Positions 16,649-25,191 of a stretch of DNA of 64,000 nucleotides are shown piece by piece. Each line of letters begins with the position of its first letter. Position 1 is the stretch's first letter. The notes under the pieces are model-generated. The model was not told where the DNA came from and did not search any database. It saw only the letters and a list, made by a program, of their open reading frames with translations. Where the stretch lies: positions 4,464,001-4,528,000 of the forward strand of contig NZ_FNSV01000005.1 in the NCBI RefSeq assembly GCF_900105905.1, given 5' to 3'. The position numbers and the translations under genes were made by a program. This DNA comes from Rhodococcus koreensis. Its GTDB lineage: Bacteria > Actinomycetota > Actinomycetes > Mycobacteriales > Mycobacteriaceae.

Positions 16649-18534
16649 TGACCGTACAGGCGAGCCCAGTTCTCCCGGCTGGTGAGCTGCGGCAACGCAT
16701 CCCGGTACTGGCGCTGCGTCGACGCCGCATCCTCGCGGAACCGCTTCATCAGCTTCGCGGTCCGGGCCGTGAGTTCGCGCGCGGTCTCCTTGTCGCGGCG
16801 GCGCACCCGCACCCCGGACTGGGACGCGTCGGTGATGACGGCGGTATCGAACAGCGACACGTGCCACCAGTGCGCCTCGGCCACAGGAATACTCGCGACA
16901 CCGTGCTGGGTGCGGCCGAGCCACTGGTACGCCGCACGCTTGGCGAGGACGAGGTCGATCTTGCTCTTGTCCGGCTCGAAACCCGCATACCGGGTGACGA
17001 GGTCGGAGTTGCGGACACCGGGGATGTTCGTCGCGGGATGCTTGACGGTTTCGGGGAACCGCTTGCGTTCCTCCCGGATCGCCGCCAGCACGGCCTGACC
17101 GCCGTCCTCGAGCACCTTCGGCCCCTCGAGGAAGTCCTCGATACCGCGGATCATGGTGTACGCCAACCCGTACTGCATCGACACGAGGTACTGGGTGATC
17201 TCCCGCGTCATCATCTTGCTCAGCGACTTCGCGTCGAAGTCACTGTGCAGCGCGGCGGCGATCAGCGAGTTGCGGATGCTGAAGTACTTGGCCCAGTCGT
17301 CGCGGTCCTTCCAGTGGAAGTCCGCGTGCCACACACCAGCGTTGGGCAGCGTGACCGTGACGAATCCGGCCGCGCGGGCGCGAATGCCGTACTCGATGTC
17401 GTCCCACTGGAAGAACATCGGCAGCGGGAGCCCGATCTGCGCGACCACCTCGGCCGGGATCAGGCACGACCACCACGCGTTGTAGCCGGCGTCGACGCGC
17501 TTGTGCTGCTTCTTCTTCAGCAGGTTGATGTCGTGCCGCGACCCGGCCGCCCAGCGGCCCGCCTTCAGCTTCGACAGGTCCGCTTCCTCCGCGCTGACGT
17601 GCAGGTGCTCCGGGTTCATCAGGTACAGCATCTGCGCGCCGACGAGCGTCGGCTCGGTGGTGACGTTGGCGAACGCGTTCATCCGCAGGATCGACTCCGG
17701 CTCGCACAGGATGTCGTCGTCCATCAGGATCAGGTTGGCGTGCTCGTTGATGCCCGACACCTCGTACATGCCGCGGGTGAAGCCGCCGGCCCCGCCCAGG
17801 TTCGGCTGTCGCAGGTACACGAGTTTGTCGCCCAGGATCTCGGCGACCTCGGTGAACTTCTCCCGGTCCGAAACGTGGTCGCTGCCCTGGTCGACGACGT
17901 ACACGGCGTCGATGCCGGACGCCATCGTCGGGTCGTTCGCGATGGCGGCGACGGTCTCGGCGCAGTCGTCGGCGCGGTTGAACGTGCAGATCGCGATCGC
18001 GGCGGGACGGATCACCGACGGCGCGGCGACGGTCCACTCCAGTTCACTCACGGCGAGGGCGCCGTCGACGGCGGTGAACTCCACCCACAGGGAGCCGCCG
18101 TCGAGGTAGGCGTCGAGCTTCGCGGACAGCGTCGCCGTGCCCGAGCCGTCGATCTCCGTCGTCGACAGGATGCGGGAGTTGCCGCCCGAATCGGAGCCGC
18201 GCAGCGCCACCACGGCGCGGCCGTCGGCCTCGTGGCGGAAACCGACGGTCACGTCGGTGACCGAGGTCCAGCGCTGGTAATAGCTGGCCGCGAACCGGCC
18301 GAAGTAGGTGTCGGTGTCGACCGTCGCACCCTTCTCGAGGTGCACGACGTGCCGCTCGCGGTGGGCGCGTCCCTTGACGATCCTGGCGTACAGGTCGTCC
18401 TTCACCCGGGTGGTCGGTCCCGTGAACAGACCTCGCGCCACCACCAGGCGGTCGGGTGCGCGATGCTCGGTGAGAGCACTCCGGACCGCGGCCGTGCTCC
18501 CGTCCACAGGTGCTACCGACGCAGACTCGTTCAT
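16645..18534 (-). CDS. glfT2: Galactofuranosyltransferase GlfT2
   Basis: 629 aa, close to mycobacterial GlfT2 (637 aa, recalled). An N-terminal beta-rich domain (about 1-165) precedes the GT-A domain with AICTFNRADDCAETV, NLGGAGGFTRGMYE and the metal motif MDDDI (D272-D274); WWSCLIPAEV, FFQWDDIEYGIR and WHADFHWKDRDDWAKYFSIRN are conserved in the family. C-terminal helices form the tetramer and membrane contacts. It polymerises about 30 galactofuranose units with alternating linkages. The ATG at 18534 has AGGAG upstream; a start 45 nt further upstream is possible. Confidence 0.94.
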   Translation of the reverse strand: MNESASVAPVDGSTAAVRSALTEHRAPDRLVVARGLFTGPTTRVKDDLYARIVKGRAHRERHVVHLEKGATVDTDTYFGRFAASYYQRWTSVTDVTVGFRHEADGRAVVALRGSDSGGNSRILSTTEIDGSGTATLSAKLDAYLDGGSLWVEFTAVDGALAVSELEWTVAAPSVIRPAAIAICTFNRADDCAETVAAIANDPTMASGIDAVYVVDQGSDHVSDREKFTEVAEILGDKLVYLRQPNLGGAGGFTRGMYEVSGINEHANLILMDDDILCEPESILRMNAFANVTTEPTLVGAQMLYLMNPEHLHVSAEEADLSKLKAGRWAAGSRHDINLLKKKQHKRVDAGYNAWWSCLIPAEVVAQIGLPLPMFFQWDDIEYGIRARAAGFVTVTLPNAGVWHADFHWKDRDDWAKYFSIRNSLIAAALHSDFDAKSLSKMMTREITQYLVSMQYGLAYTMIRGIEDFLEGPKVLEDGGQAVLAAIREERKRFPETVKHPATNIPGVRNSDLVTRYAGFEPDKSKIDLVLAKRAAYQWLGRTQHGVASIPVAEAHWWHVSLFDTAVITDASQSGVRVRRRDKETARELTARTAKLMKRFREDAASTQRQYRDALPQLTSRENWARLYGQ

Positions 18535-18615
18535 AGTGCTCCTACTGTTCCCCGCGAGAGGTGGGCTGGACCGCACCAACGCGACGGCACGATCCTCTTC
18601 TCGGTTCGCAGGGTA

Positions 18616-19419
18616 TCAACCTCGCGGCGCGCTCCCCGACCATGCGAGGCGACCTCCGTCCCGGTGACGGGCCCGCAGCCGGAACAGTCCCACCCCCATC
18701 GCGAGCACATCGGCCCTGGATATGCGGGTTTCGTGGCTGTCGTGGTCGGCGCTCAGACGCACCGGCACCTCGACCGGGACGAGGCCTGCGCGCTCCGCGA
18801 GGTAGACGAGTTCGGTGGTGAACAGGAACCCGGGCTCGACGAGGTCGGGAACGAGGCGGCGGATCAGGTCTCCGTCCATCAGGACGGTGCCCTGGGGGTC
18901 GCCGGTGCGCATCCCGAGGACCACCCGGCGCAGCGCCGCGAAACCCCACGTCAGGGTTCCCCGGAGGGCGCCGCGCCGCACCTGCGAGTCGGGGTGGGCC
19001 TTGGACCCGATCACGACTTCGGGCAGGCGGCCGTCGTGGCTCTCGGCGAACGTCTCGGCGCCGTCGAGGTCGTCGAACCCGAACGGCAGGTCGTCGGCGG
19101 TGAGCAGCACGTGCGCGCCGCGACTCGCCTCCGCTCCCGTCCGCAATGCGTTGCCCATGCCCTTCTCGCTCCGCAGGACGGTGAGCGTCACCGGCCCGGG
19201 CGCCCAGTCCGCGGCGAGGCGGGTGCAGATGTCCACGGTGCCGTCGGTGGAGCCGTTCTCGACGACGATGATCTCGACGTCGTGGCCTGCCAGCCGTTCG
19301 GCCACCCGGCGGACGGTCTGCTCGATGACGGCGGCGGAATTGTAGGCGGGCACGACGACGGAGAGCGCCTTCGGCGCACGTGCGCCTTTCTGGTCGTGGG
19401 AACAACCGAAAAGGCGCAC
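18616..19419 (-). CDS. GT2 family glycosyltransferase (dolichol-phosphate mannose synthase-like)
   Basis: 267 aa, GT-A fold: SVVVPAYNSAAVIEQTVRRVAERLAG, EIIVVENGSTDGT and LLTADDLPFG in place of the usual DDD/DxD. The pattern is that of polyprenyl-phosphate glycosyltransferases and related GT2 enzymes that supply lipid-linked donors. No transmembrane tail is visible. It starts with GTG, and its start is only 31 bp from that of the divergent YfhO-like membrane protein, which suggests joint function, with the donor lipid made here and used by that GT-C-like protein (inference). Confidence 0.8.
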   Translation of the reverse strand: MRLFGCSHDQKGARAPKALSVVVPAYNSAAVIEQTVRRVAERLAGHDVEIIVVENGSTDGTVDICTRLAADWAPGPVTLTVLRSEKGMGNALRTGAEASRGAHVLLTADDLPFGFDDLDGAETFAESHDGRLPEVVIGSKAHPDSQVRRGALRGTLTWGFAALRRVVLGMRTGDPQGTVLMDGDLIRRLVPDLVEPGFLFTTELVYLAERAGLVPVEVPVRLSADHDSHETRISRADVLAMGVGLFRLRARHRDGGRLAWSGSAPRG

Positions 19420-19436
19420 GGGCGCAGCCTAACTCG

Positions 19437-19442
19437 TAGGCT
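19437..19442 (+). promoter_or_regulatory. -10 box of the YfhO-like membrane protein gene
   Basis: TAGGCT lies 8 nt before the GTG at 19451, within a divergent gap of only 31 bp. The context TAGGCTCGG is the same as before wzm. Confidence 0.45.
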
Positions 19443-19450
19443 CGGAGTCC

Positions 19451-21685
19451 GTGGCACCCTCCGCGTCCGTGTCCTCGACGTTCACCCGATCGATACGCGG
19501 CGTCCCGGAGTGGGCGGTGGCACTCGCGGTCGCGGTGGCTGCCGCGGCCGTCGCGACGGTTCCCCGGATCGTGTACGACCGCTTCTACTACGGCGGCGAC
19601 ATGCTCGAATCGTTCGTGCCGTCCTGGCACCGGATCGGCGGGGAACTGCTCGCCGGGCGGTGGCTCGCCGTCAATCCCGACGCCTGGATCGGTGGCAACT
19701 ACGCGGGCGAGGCCGCCTACGGTCTCTACAACCCCGTCAACCTCGCCAACTACATGCTGGCCGCGAAGTTCGAGAACCTGTCGGTCGCGTCGTTCGTGAT
19801 CATGGCCGAGTTCCTCGCGCTGTTCGCCCTCGGCACGTATCTGCTGTGCCGCGAATACGGCGCCCGCCGCGGTGCCGCGGTCCTCGCCGGGCTGACGATT
19901 CCGTTCAGCGGTTTCACCCTGTTCTACGAGGCGGCGGGCTGGCCGTCCGGGATGATGGCCATCGCCTGGGTGACGCTGTTCTGGTGGTCGGCGCTCCGTC
20001 TCTCGCGCGGCCGCACGAACCCGCTGATCACGTTCCTGATCGGCGCGCTGACGGTGAGCATGGGCAACCCGTACGCCGCGCTCGGCGCCGTGGTGATTCT
20101 CCTCGGCCTCGGGATCGGCCTCCTGGTCCAGCGGGAGTTCTTCCGGTTGCTCGTGCTCGTGATCACCGGCGCGTGCGCGGGCACCGCCGCGCTGGTGACG
20201 TACCTGCCGCTGTTCCTCAGCGTCGACGTCACCACCCGCGCAGGCAGCACCGGCATCTTCAACGACACGTTCCTGCAGCCGCAGATCGGCGGGCCCGCGG
20301 GAATGAGCAGCCCGTCGTATCTCCCCGTGATCATGACGTTCGGGGGTCCCGTCGAGGTGATCCCGTCGCTGTACCTCGCGTGGTTCGTGCTGCCGCTGCT
20401 GCCGTGGCTGCCGTGGGGCCGGATCCGCGCGCTGTTCGCGTCCCCGGGGTTCCGCCGCGCGCACGGGCGACCGCTCGTCAGCCTCGCGATCATCACGGTC
20501 GTCTACTTCCTCTTCACGTTCGGACCGTCGAACGTCGGAATGTTCCGCTGGCCGATCCGGCTGGTCGAATACCTCTACCTGTGCGTGGTGATCGGTCTGT
20601 CGCTCGCGCTGTCGCTGGGCCTTGCCCGTGACCGGGTGCGCCGTCGGGCGACGGCGTCGGCGGTGCTGATCGCATTGGGCTTCTATCTGGCGTTCGCGTC
20701 CTCCCCGGCCCTGACCGGCAGGCATGCGCTGTTCACGCTGCTCGTCGCGGCGCTGTGCGCGATCGCGTACGTCGCCTGGCGCACCCTGGGCCCGAGCGGT
20801 CTCGTCGCCGCTCTCGTCCTGGGAACGGTGGCGGTGACCGCCGCGCAGGTCTGGTCCCTCACCCACTACGTCGACCGCGGCAGCCGCGTCGACCCGTCCA
20901 GCACGTCGCTGCTGTCCGCGCAGACCGACCGCTACCAGGGCACCGTCCTGCAACTCGCCGACCTCGGCGACACCTCCCCCGAGGACGTCACCGCAGGCCG
21001 GATCCTGTTCGGCAACGAGATCATGGCGTCGTCCGCGGTGAGCAGCATCAACGCGTACACCGGCATCGGGTTCACCGAATTCCAGGAGGCCCTGTGCATG
21101 GACTACCGGGGCGCCGTCTGCCCCGGGGTGTACGGGGCACTCTGGCAGCCGGTGAACGCGGACATTCCGATTCCGCTGATCGACTACCTGCGGGTGTCGA
21201 CGCTGGTGGTGGAGCACCGCCTCGTGCCCGAGGCGGAGACGGCACCGCCCCCACCCGGCTGGCACGTCACCGAACGCAGCGACTCCCGGACGGTACTGCA
21301 GCGCGACCGGCCGCTGCCCCTGCCCGGGCGGGTGTCGTTCGCGTCCGACGGCGTCCGGGTGCTCTCGTCCGACACCGAAGCGGCGACGGAGACCGTGCGG
21401 GTGACGGGCAGCGGCGGCACCGTCTCGTTCGCCCGCCTCGCGTGGCCCGGCTACTCGGCCACCGTGGACGGCGAGCCGGTGGACGCGACCGCGGGCTGGC
21501 ACGGTCTGCTCGAGGTGTCGGTGCCGCCGGGTGACCACGAACTGGTGGTGACGTTCCGGCCGCCGCGGCAGAACCTGTCCGTCGCGGCGTTCGGCGCCGC
21601 GACGGTCGTGGTGCTGATCCTGTCCGTCGTCGACCCGGTGGTCCGCCGCCGGAAGCTCAGCGCGGCGACCACCCGGACGACGTGA
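19451..21685 (+). CDS. Large integral membrane protein, YfhO-like/GT-C fold
   Basis: 744 aa with about 12-13 transmembrane segments. The first extracytoplasmic loop holds YGGDMLESFVPSW (D50, E53), the acidic pair seen in GT-C enzymes and in YfhO proteins, which assist lipoteichoic-acid glycosylation in Firmicutes. The C-terminal 200 residues before a last helix form a soluble outer domain ending in ARLAWPGYSATVDGEPVDA...GDHELVVTFRPP, the same beta-rich end found in YfhO. It probably transfers a sugar from a lipid-phosphate donor. Overlaps the convergent SGNH gene by 29 nt. Substrate unknown. Confidence 0.75.
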   Translation: MAPSASVSSTFTRSIRGVPEWAVALAVAVAAAAVATVPRIVYDRFYYGGDMLESFVPSWHRIGGELLAGRWLAVNPDAWIGGNYAGEAAYGLYNPVNLANYMLAAKFENLSVASFVIMAEFLALFALGTYLLCREYGARRGAAVLAGLTIPFSGFTLFYEAAGWPSGMMAIAWVTLFWWSALRLSRGRTNPLITFLIGALTVSMGNPYAALGAVVILLGLGIGLLVQREFFRLLVLVITGACAGTAALVTYLPLFLSVDVTTRAGSTGIFNDTFLQPQIGGPAGMSSPSYLPVIMTFGGPVEVIPSLYLAWFVLPLLPWLPWGRIRALFASPGFRRAHGRPLVSLAIITVVYFLFTFGPSNVGMFRWPIRLVEYLYLCVVIGLSLALSLGLARDRVRRRATASAVLIALGFYLAFASSPALTGRHALFTLLVAALCAIAYVAWRTLGPSGLVAALVLGTVAVTAAQVWSLTHYVDRGSRVDPSSTSLLSAQTDRYQGTVLQLADLGDTSPEDVTAGRILFGNEIMASSAVSSINAYTGIGFTEFQEALCMDYRGAVCPGVYGALWQPVNADIPIPLIDYLRVSTLVVEHRLVPEAETAPPPPGWHVTERSDSRTVLQRDRPLPLPGRVSFASDGVRVLSSDTEAATETVRVTGSGGTVSFARLAWPGYSATVDGEPVDATAGWHGLLEVSVPPGDHELVVTFRPPRQNLSVAAFGAATVVVLILSVVDPVVRRRKLSAATTRTT

Positions 21686-22514
21686 GCGCCGACACCTCGG
21701 TGGAGCCGGACCCCGCGACCGCCGCGGACGACAACGCGTCGGCGATCAACTGGTGGCCGATCTGGTTCGGGTGGTCGCCGTCGTCGGCCAGCAGTCCGGT
21801 GGGATCGCCGTCGCCCCACGTTCCCTTGAACGTGCTGAACAGGTCGACGTACGTGGCGCCCTCCGAGCCCGCGACCTCCGAGATGACGTCGTTGGCGCGC
21901 AACGTCAGCGCGGCGCTGTCCCGCAGGAACTGCGGGCCGTACAACTCGCGGGCCACGTCGCCGTCCGGGAAGACGTCCCAGTACCCGGTGACGAGCACCG
22001 CGGTCGGCTGACCGGCCCGCAGTTCGGTGATGCGGTCGAGCACGGACGTCAACGTGGTCTGCAGTTGCGGCAGCACCGGCGCGAAGCAGCCGAGCCCGTC
22101 GTCGCCGCCGCAGTCGCCGTCCAGGTAGTCGTCGAGTTCGGTGTAGAAGTCGTTGGCGCCGATCGTGACGGTGACGAGATCGGCGGCACCCACGGCGTCG
22201 GCGTCGTATGCACCGGGTTCGAGGGAATCGAGCAGGTCGGTGCTGGTCCAGCCCCCGACACCGAGGTTCGCCACCTGGACGGGCAGGGCCGTGTCGCCGG
22301 ACAGCTGATCGCCGAACAGTTCCACGAACGGCGTGCATCCGGGGCATCCGTCACCGGCCGGGATCGAATCGCCCAGGCCCACGAGGGTCGCGACCGCGGG
22401 CGGCGACTCCGGCTGCGGCTGCGGTTGCGCCACCGGCGGTGCCGTCGACGTGGAGCAGCCGGCGAGGAGCGGAATCAGAACCGCTAAGGGAACACCGAGA
22501 ATCCAGCGTCGCAC
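21657..22514 (-). CDS. SGNH/GDSL-family hydrolase lipoprotein
   Basis: 285 aa. The signal peptide ends in a lipobox, LLAGC (Cys20), so it is a membrane-anchored lipoprotein outside the cytoplasm. SGNH blocks are visible: GLGDSIPAG (catalytic Ser), NLGVGGWTS (Gly), GANDF (Asn) and DGDHPNQIGH with the Asp/His pair. Enzymes of this type are esterases or deacetylases acting on lipids or polysaccharides. The position next to glycosyltransferases suggests an acyl group on an envelope glycan or glycolipid as substrate (inference). Confidence 0.85.
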   Translation of the reverse strand: MRRWILGVPLAVLIPLLAGCSTSTAPPVAQPQPQPESPPAVATLVGLGDSIPAGDGCPGCTPFVELFGDQLSGDTALPVQVANLGVGGWTSTDLLDSLEPGAYDADAVGAADLVTVTIGANDFYTELDDYLDGDCGGDDGLGCFAPVLPQLQTTLTSVLDRITELRAGQPTAVLVTGYWDVFPDGDVARELYGPQFLRDSAALTLRANDVISEVAGSEGATYVDLFSTFKGTWGDGDPTGLLADDGDHPNQIGHQLIADALSSAAVAGSGSTEVSALTSSGWSPR

Positions 22515-22575
22515 GGGGCCTCCCCATCACGTCCTGCGCCTCGGAGGTAGCGCTCGTCACCGGTCCGCACGAATT

Positions 22576-23199
22576 CTACCGACGGTCGGTGCCGGACGCC
22601 GTTCCCCGCGGGACGGTCCGGACGTGCGCCCGCTCGCCCTGGGGACCGAACAGGCTGAGGATCTCCACCGGCTGCGGTCCGGGATTGCCGAACCAGTGCG
22701 GCACATGGGTGTCGAACTCCGCGACCTCCCCCGGCGTCAGGATCACGTCGTGTTCGCCGAGCAGCAGTCGCAGCCGGCCCGACAGGACGTACAGCCATTC
22801 GTAGCCCTCGTGGACCTGCAGGTTCGGTACCGCGGTCGGGTCGCCCGGCGGGATCACGTGCTTGAACGCCTGGATTCCGCCGGGCCTGCGGGTGAGCGGG
22901 ATGATCGTCGTGCCGTTGCGGTCGAGGGGCCGCAGGTGGACGCGGGGGTCGCCGGTGGCGGGTGCGTCGACCAGTTCGTCCAGGGGCAACTGGTGGGCGC
23001 GGGCCAGCAGCAGCATCAGTTCGAGGGTGGGTTTGCGCTGGCCGGCCTCCAGCCGCGACAGCGTGCTCACCGAGATCCCGGTGGACTCGGAGAGCTGGGC
23101 GAGGGTCGCGCCGCGCTGCTGCCGCAGTGCTTTGAGCCGCGGTCCCACGGCGTCGAGGACACCGTCCAGATCGGGTAGGTCGTCGTTCACACCACCCAT
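22576..23199 (-). CDS. XRE-type HTH regulator with C-terminal cupin sensor domain
   Basis: 207 aa. Residues about 15-70 form the HTH (LKALRQQRGATLAQLSESTGISVSTLSRLEAGQRKPTLELMLLLA); residues about 110-190 form a cupin barrel (HEGYEWLYVLSGRLRLLLGEHDVILTPGEVAEFDTHVPHWFGN). Such regulators bind a small ligand in the cupin and control a neighbouring enzyme. It is divergent from the thioredoxin-reductase-like gene, and three TTGCCA half-sites (23201-23227) touch its start codon. The ATG at 23199 was chosen over a start 60 nt upstream because the operator would otherwise lie inside the gene. Confidence 0.88.
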   Translation of the reverse strand: MGGVNDDLPDLDGVLDAVGPRLKALRQQRGATLAQLSESTGISVSTLSRLEAGQRKPTLELMLLLARAHQLPLDELVDAPATGDPRVHLRPLDRNGTTIIPLTRRPGGIQAFKHVIPPGDPTAVPNLQVHEGYEWLYVLSGRLRLLLGEHDVILTPGEVAEFDTHVPHWFGNPGPQPVEILSLFGPQGERAHVRTVPRGTASGTDRR

Positions 23200-23200
23200 G

Positions 23201-23227
23201 TTGCCACACTGGCAAACATTCTTGCCA
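23201..23227. promoter_or_regulatory. Operator-like TTGCCA repeats of the XRE-cupin regulator
   Basis: TTGCCA-CAC-TGGCAA is a perfect 6-bp inverted repeat (23201-23215), followed 6 nt later by a third TTGCCA (23222-23227). It lies right at the start of the regulator gene and in the promoter region of the divergent oxidoreductase. The symmetry fits a dimeric HTH repressor. Confidence 0.6.
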
Positions 23228-23285
23228 GGATCGCGATCTGCCCGGACAGTGGACGTCACGAGGTCGACGAACGAAGGAGAACGCG

Positions 23286-24242
23286 ATGGATGACAGTTAC
23301 GACGTGGTGGTCATCGGCGGCGGCGCGGCCGGACTCAGCGGGGCACTGACCCTGTCGCGGGCCCGCCGATCCGTGCTCGTGATCGACGCGGGCGAACCCC
23401 GCAACGCACCGGCCGGGCACATTCACAACTATCTTGGCCGAGAGGGCACCCCTCCCGGTGAACTCCTGGCCATCGGACGCAAGGAGGTCGCCGGATACGG
23501 CGGGGAGATCGTGACCGGCACCGTCACGTCCGCCGAGAAGGTCGGGGACGGGGAGTTCCGGGTGACGCTCGCCGACGGCCGGACCGTCGGGGCGCGACGG
23601 CTACTCGTGACCACCGGCCTCGTCGACGTCCTCCCCGACATCCCCGGGGTGGCCGAACGGTGGGGACGCGACGTCCTGCACTGCCCGTACTGCCACGGGT
23701 GGGAGGTCCGGGACCAGCCGGTGGGCGTCCTGGCCGGCAGTCCGCTGGCGGTGCACCAGGCGCTGATGTGGAGCCAGTGGACCGATCGGGTGACGTTGTT
23801 CCTGAACGACGCGAACGAGCCCACCGGCGAGGAGTACGAGCAACTCGCCGCCCGCGGCGTCGCCGTGATCGACGGCGCGGTGGCCGGACTCGAGGTGCGC
23901 GGCGACCGGCTGACCGGTGTCCGGCTGCGCACGGGCCGGGTCTTCCCCCTCGCCGCCGTCGTGGTCCCGCCGCTGTTCCGGGCCCGCGCCGACTTCCTCA
24001 CGACCCTCGGCCTGGGCACCACCGAGATGGAGATGGCCGGACACGTGATCGGCACCGCCGTCGCCGCCGACGCGACCGGCGCCACCGCGGTTCCCGGGGT
24101 GTGGGTGGCCGGCAACGTCGCGGACCCGAAGGCGCAGGTCATCGTCGCCGCCGGAGCCGGACTGACCGCCGCCGCCACCCTCAACGCCGACCTCATCGCG
24201 GAAGACACCCGCCTGGCGGTCGCCGGAGCGCTCAGCCGGTAG
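23286..24242 (+). CDS. FAD/NAD(P)-dependent oxidoreductase, thioredoxin-reductase-like
   Basis: 318 aa. FAD motif VVVIGGGAAGLSGALTLSRA at the N-terminus, the redox pair HCPYCHGWE (C133, C136), and the C-terminal FAD motif GVWVAGNVADPKAQVIVAAGAG. The NADPH motif is atypical: VGVLAGSPLAVHQAL lacks the standard GxGxxA. CPYC enzymes of this group include thioredoxin-reductase-like proteins and disulfide-forming oxidases of the HlmI/GliT kind. Probably controlled by the divergent XRE-cupin regulator. Strong Shine-Dalgarno (GAAGGAGA). Its last 11 nt overlap the convergent Gfo/Idh gene. Confidence 0.85.
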   Translation: MDDSYDVVVIGGGAAGLSGALTLSRARRSVLVIDAGEPRNAPAGHIHNYLGREGTPPGELLAIGRKEVAGYGGEIVTGTVTSAEKVGDGEFRVTLADGRTVGARRLLVTTGLVDVLPDIPGVAERWGRDVLHCPYCHGWEVRDQPVGVLAGSPLAVHQALMWSQWTDRVTLFLNDANEPTGEEYEQLAARGVAVIDGAVAGLEVRGDRLTGVRLRTGRVFPLAAVVVPPLFRARADFLTTLGLGTTEMEMAGHVIGTAVAADATGATAVPGVWVAGNVADPKAQVIVAAGAGLTAAATLNADLIAEDTRLAVAGALSR

Positions 24243-25191
24243 CCGACACGGTCGCCTCGTGGACCACGCGGTGCGCGGGCAGGATCGACTCGCGCTCCGC
24301 GTCGGCGTCCCCCTCGCCGCCGACCAGCCCGACATAATGCGCGAGCTGGGCGGCGAGGGGTTCGTCGCTGTAGCGGATGGTCGGGATCTCGATGACGGTC
24401 TGCTGCTTGTACCCGTCGGCGGGCAGGTCGTCGTCGATGTGCCGGTAGATGGTGATGTCGCGGCGCAGCAGGTCGATCTCGATCAGACGGTCCGGCTCCA
24501 GCAGCGACAGCTGCCGGACCTTCCGCTGACTCACCCGGCTCGCCGAGATGGTCGCCACCGCCCCGGATTCGAACCGCAGCACCGCCTCCGCGCAGTCCTC
24601 GGCCTCGTTGCGCCGCGAACTGTCGTGGAAGTAACCGAATTCGGCCTTCACCCCGACCGGCGGCGATCCGACGAATCCGATCGCGAGGTCCACGTCGTGG
24701 ATCAGCAGGTCCGTCGCGACGCCGGTGGGGATGCGGGACACGAACGGCGAGTGCCGGATTCCGTTGACCTGCCACACGTCACCGGCGAATTCGCGGGCCG
24801 TCCGGACCGCCGGGTTGAATCGCTCGAGCAGACCGCACATCAGCGGGACGCCGGTCGCGGCGGCACGTTTCACCAGATCGGTGCTCTCCTCGTACGTTGC
24901 GGCGAGCGGCTTTTCGACGAGCAGCGGCTTCCCGAGGTCCAGGATGCGGCCCGCCACTTCGTAGTGTGCGGGGGTCGCCGCCGCGACGACGACGGCGTCG
25001 ATGCCGTCCAGGTCGTCGAAATCCGCGGCCCACTCGGTACCGAACCGGGCGGCGACGTCCCGTCCGTGGTCTTCCCGCGGCTCCACCAGCAGCGCCAGGT
25101 CGCACAGCGGCGACTGCGCGAGGACGCGGGCGTGCAGCGAACCCATCTTCCCGGATCCGACGAGCGCGATCCGCGGTCGCGTGGACGTCAT
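24232..25191 (-). CDS. Gfo/Idh/MocA family sugar-nucleotide dehydrogenase
   Basis: 319 aa. Rossmann motif ALVGSGKMGSLHA (12-17 is GSGKMG), the EKPLA motif (93-97) and DLLIHDVDLA with the catalytic His165 are those of Gfo/Idh/MocA oxidoreductases. With a DegT aminotransferase (1-nt TGATG overlap) and a divergent LpxA-like acyltransferase, it matches the WbpB/WlbA or GnnA role: oxidation of a UDP-sugar at C3 before transamination. Whether the substrate carries a C6 carboxylate cannot be told. It converges on the thioredoxin-reductase-like gene. Confidence 0.85.
   Translation of the reverse strand: MTSTRPRIALVGSGKMGSLHARVLAQSPLCDLALLVEPREDHGRDVAARFGTEWAADFDDLDGIDAVVVAAATPAHYEVAGRILDLGKPLLVEKPLAATYEESTDLVKRAAATGVPLMCGLLERFNPAVRTAREFAGDVWQVNGIRHSPFVSRIPTGVATDLLIHDVDLAIGFVGSPPVGVKAEFGYFHDSSRRNEAEDCAEAVLRFESGAVATISASRVSQRKVRQLSLLEPDRLIEIDLLRRDITIYRHIDDDLPADGYKQQTVIEIPTIRYSDEPLAAQLAHYVGLVGGEGDADAERESILPAHRVVHEATVSATG

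Noticed and set aside
16861..20631. Plus-strand open frame of 1256 codons across glfT2, the GT2 gene and the YfhO-like gene
   Set aside because: It runs opposite or out of frame with recognised proteins and is a composition artefact.
18542..21538. Minus-strand open frame of 998 codons covering the GT2 and YfhO-like genes
   Set aside because: The real proteins in other frames have clear motifs; this frame is low complexity and carries no domain.
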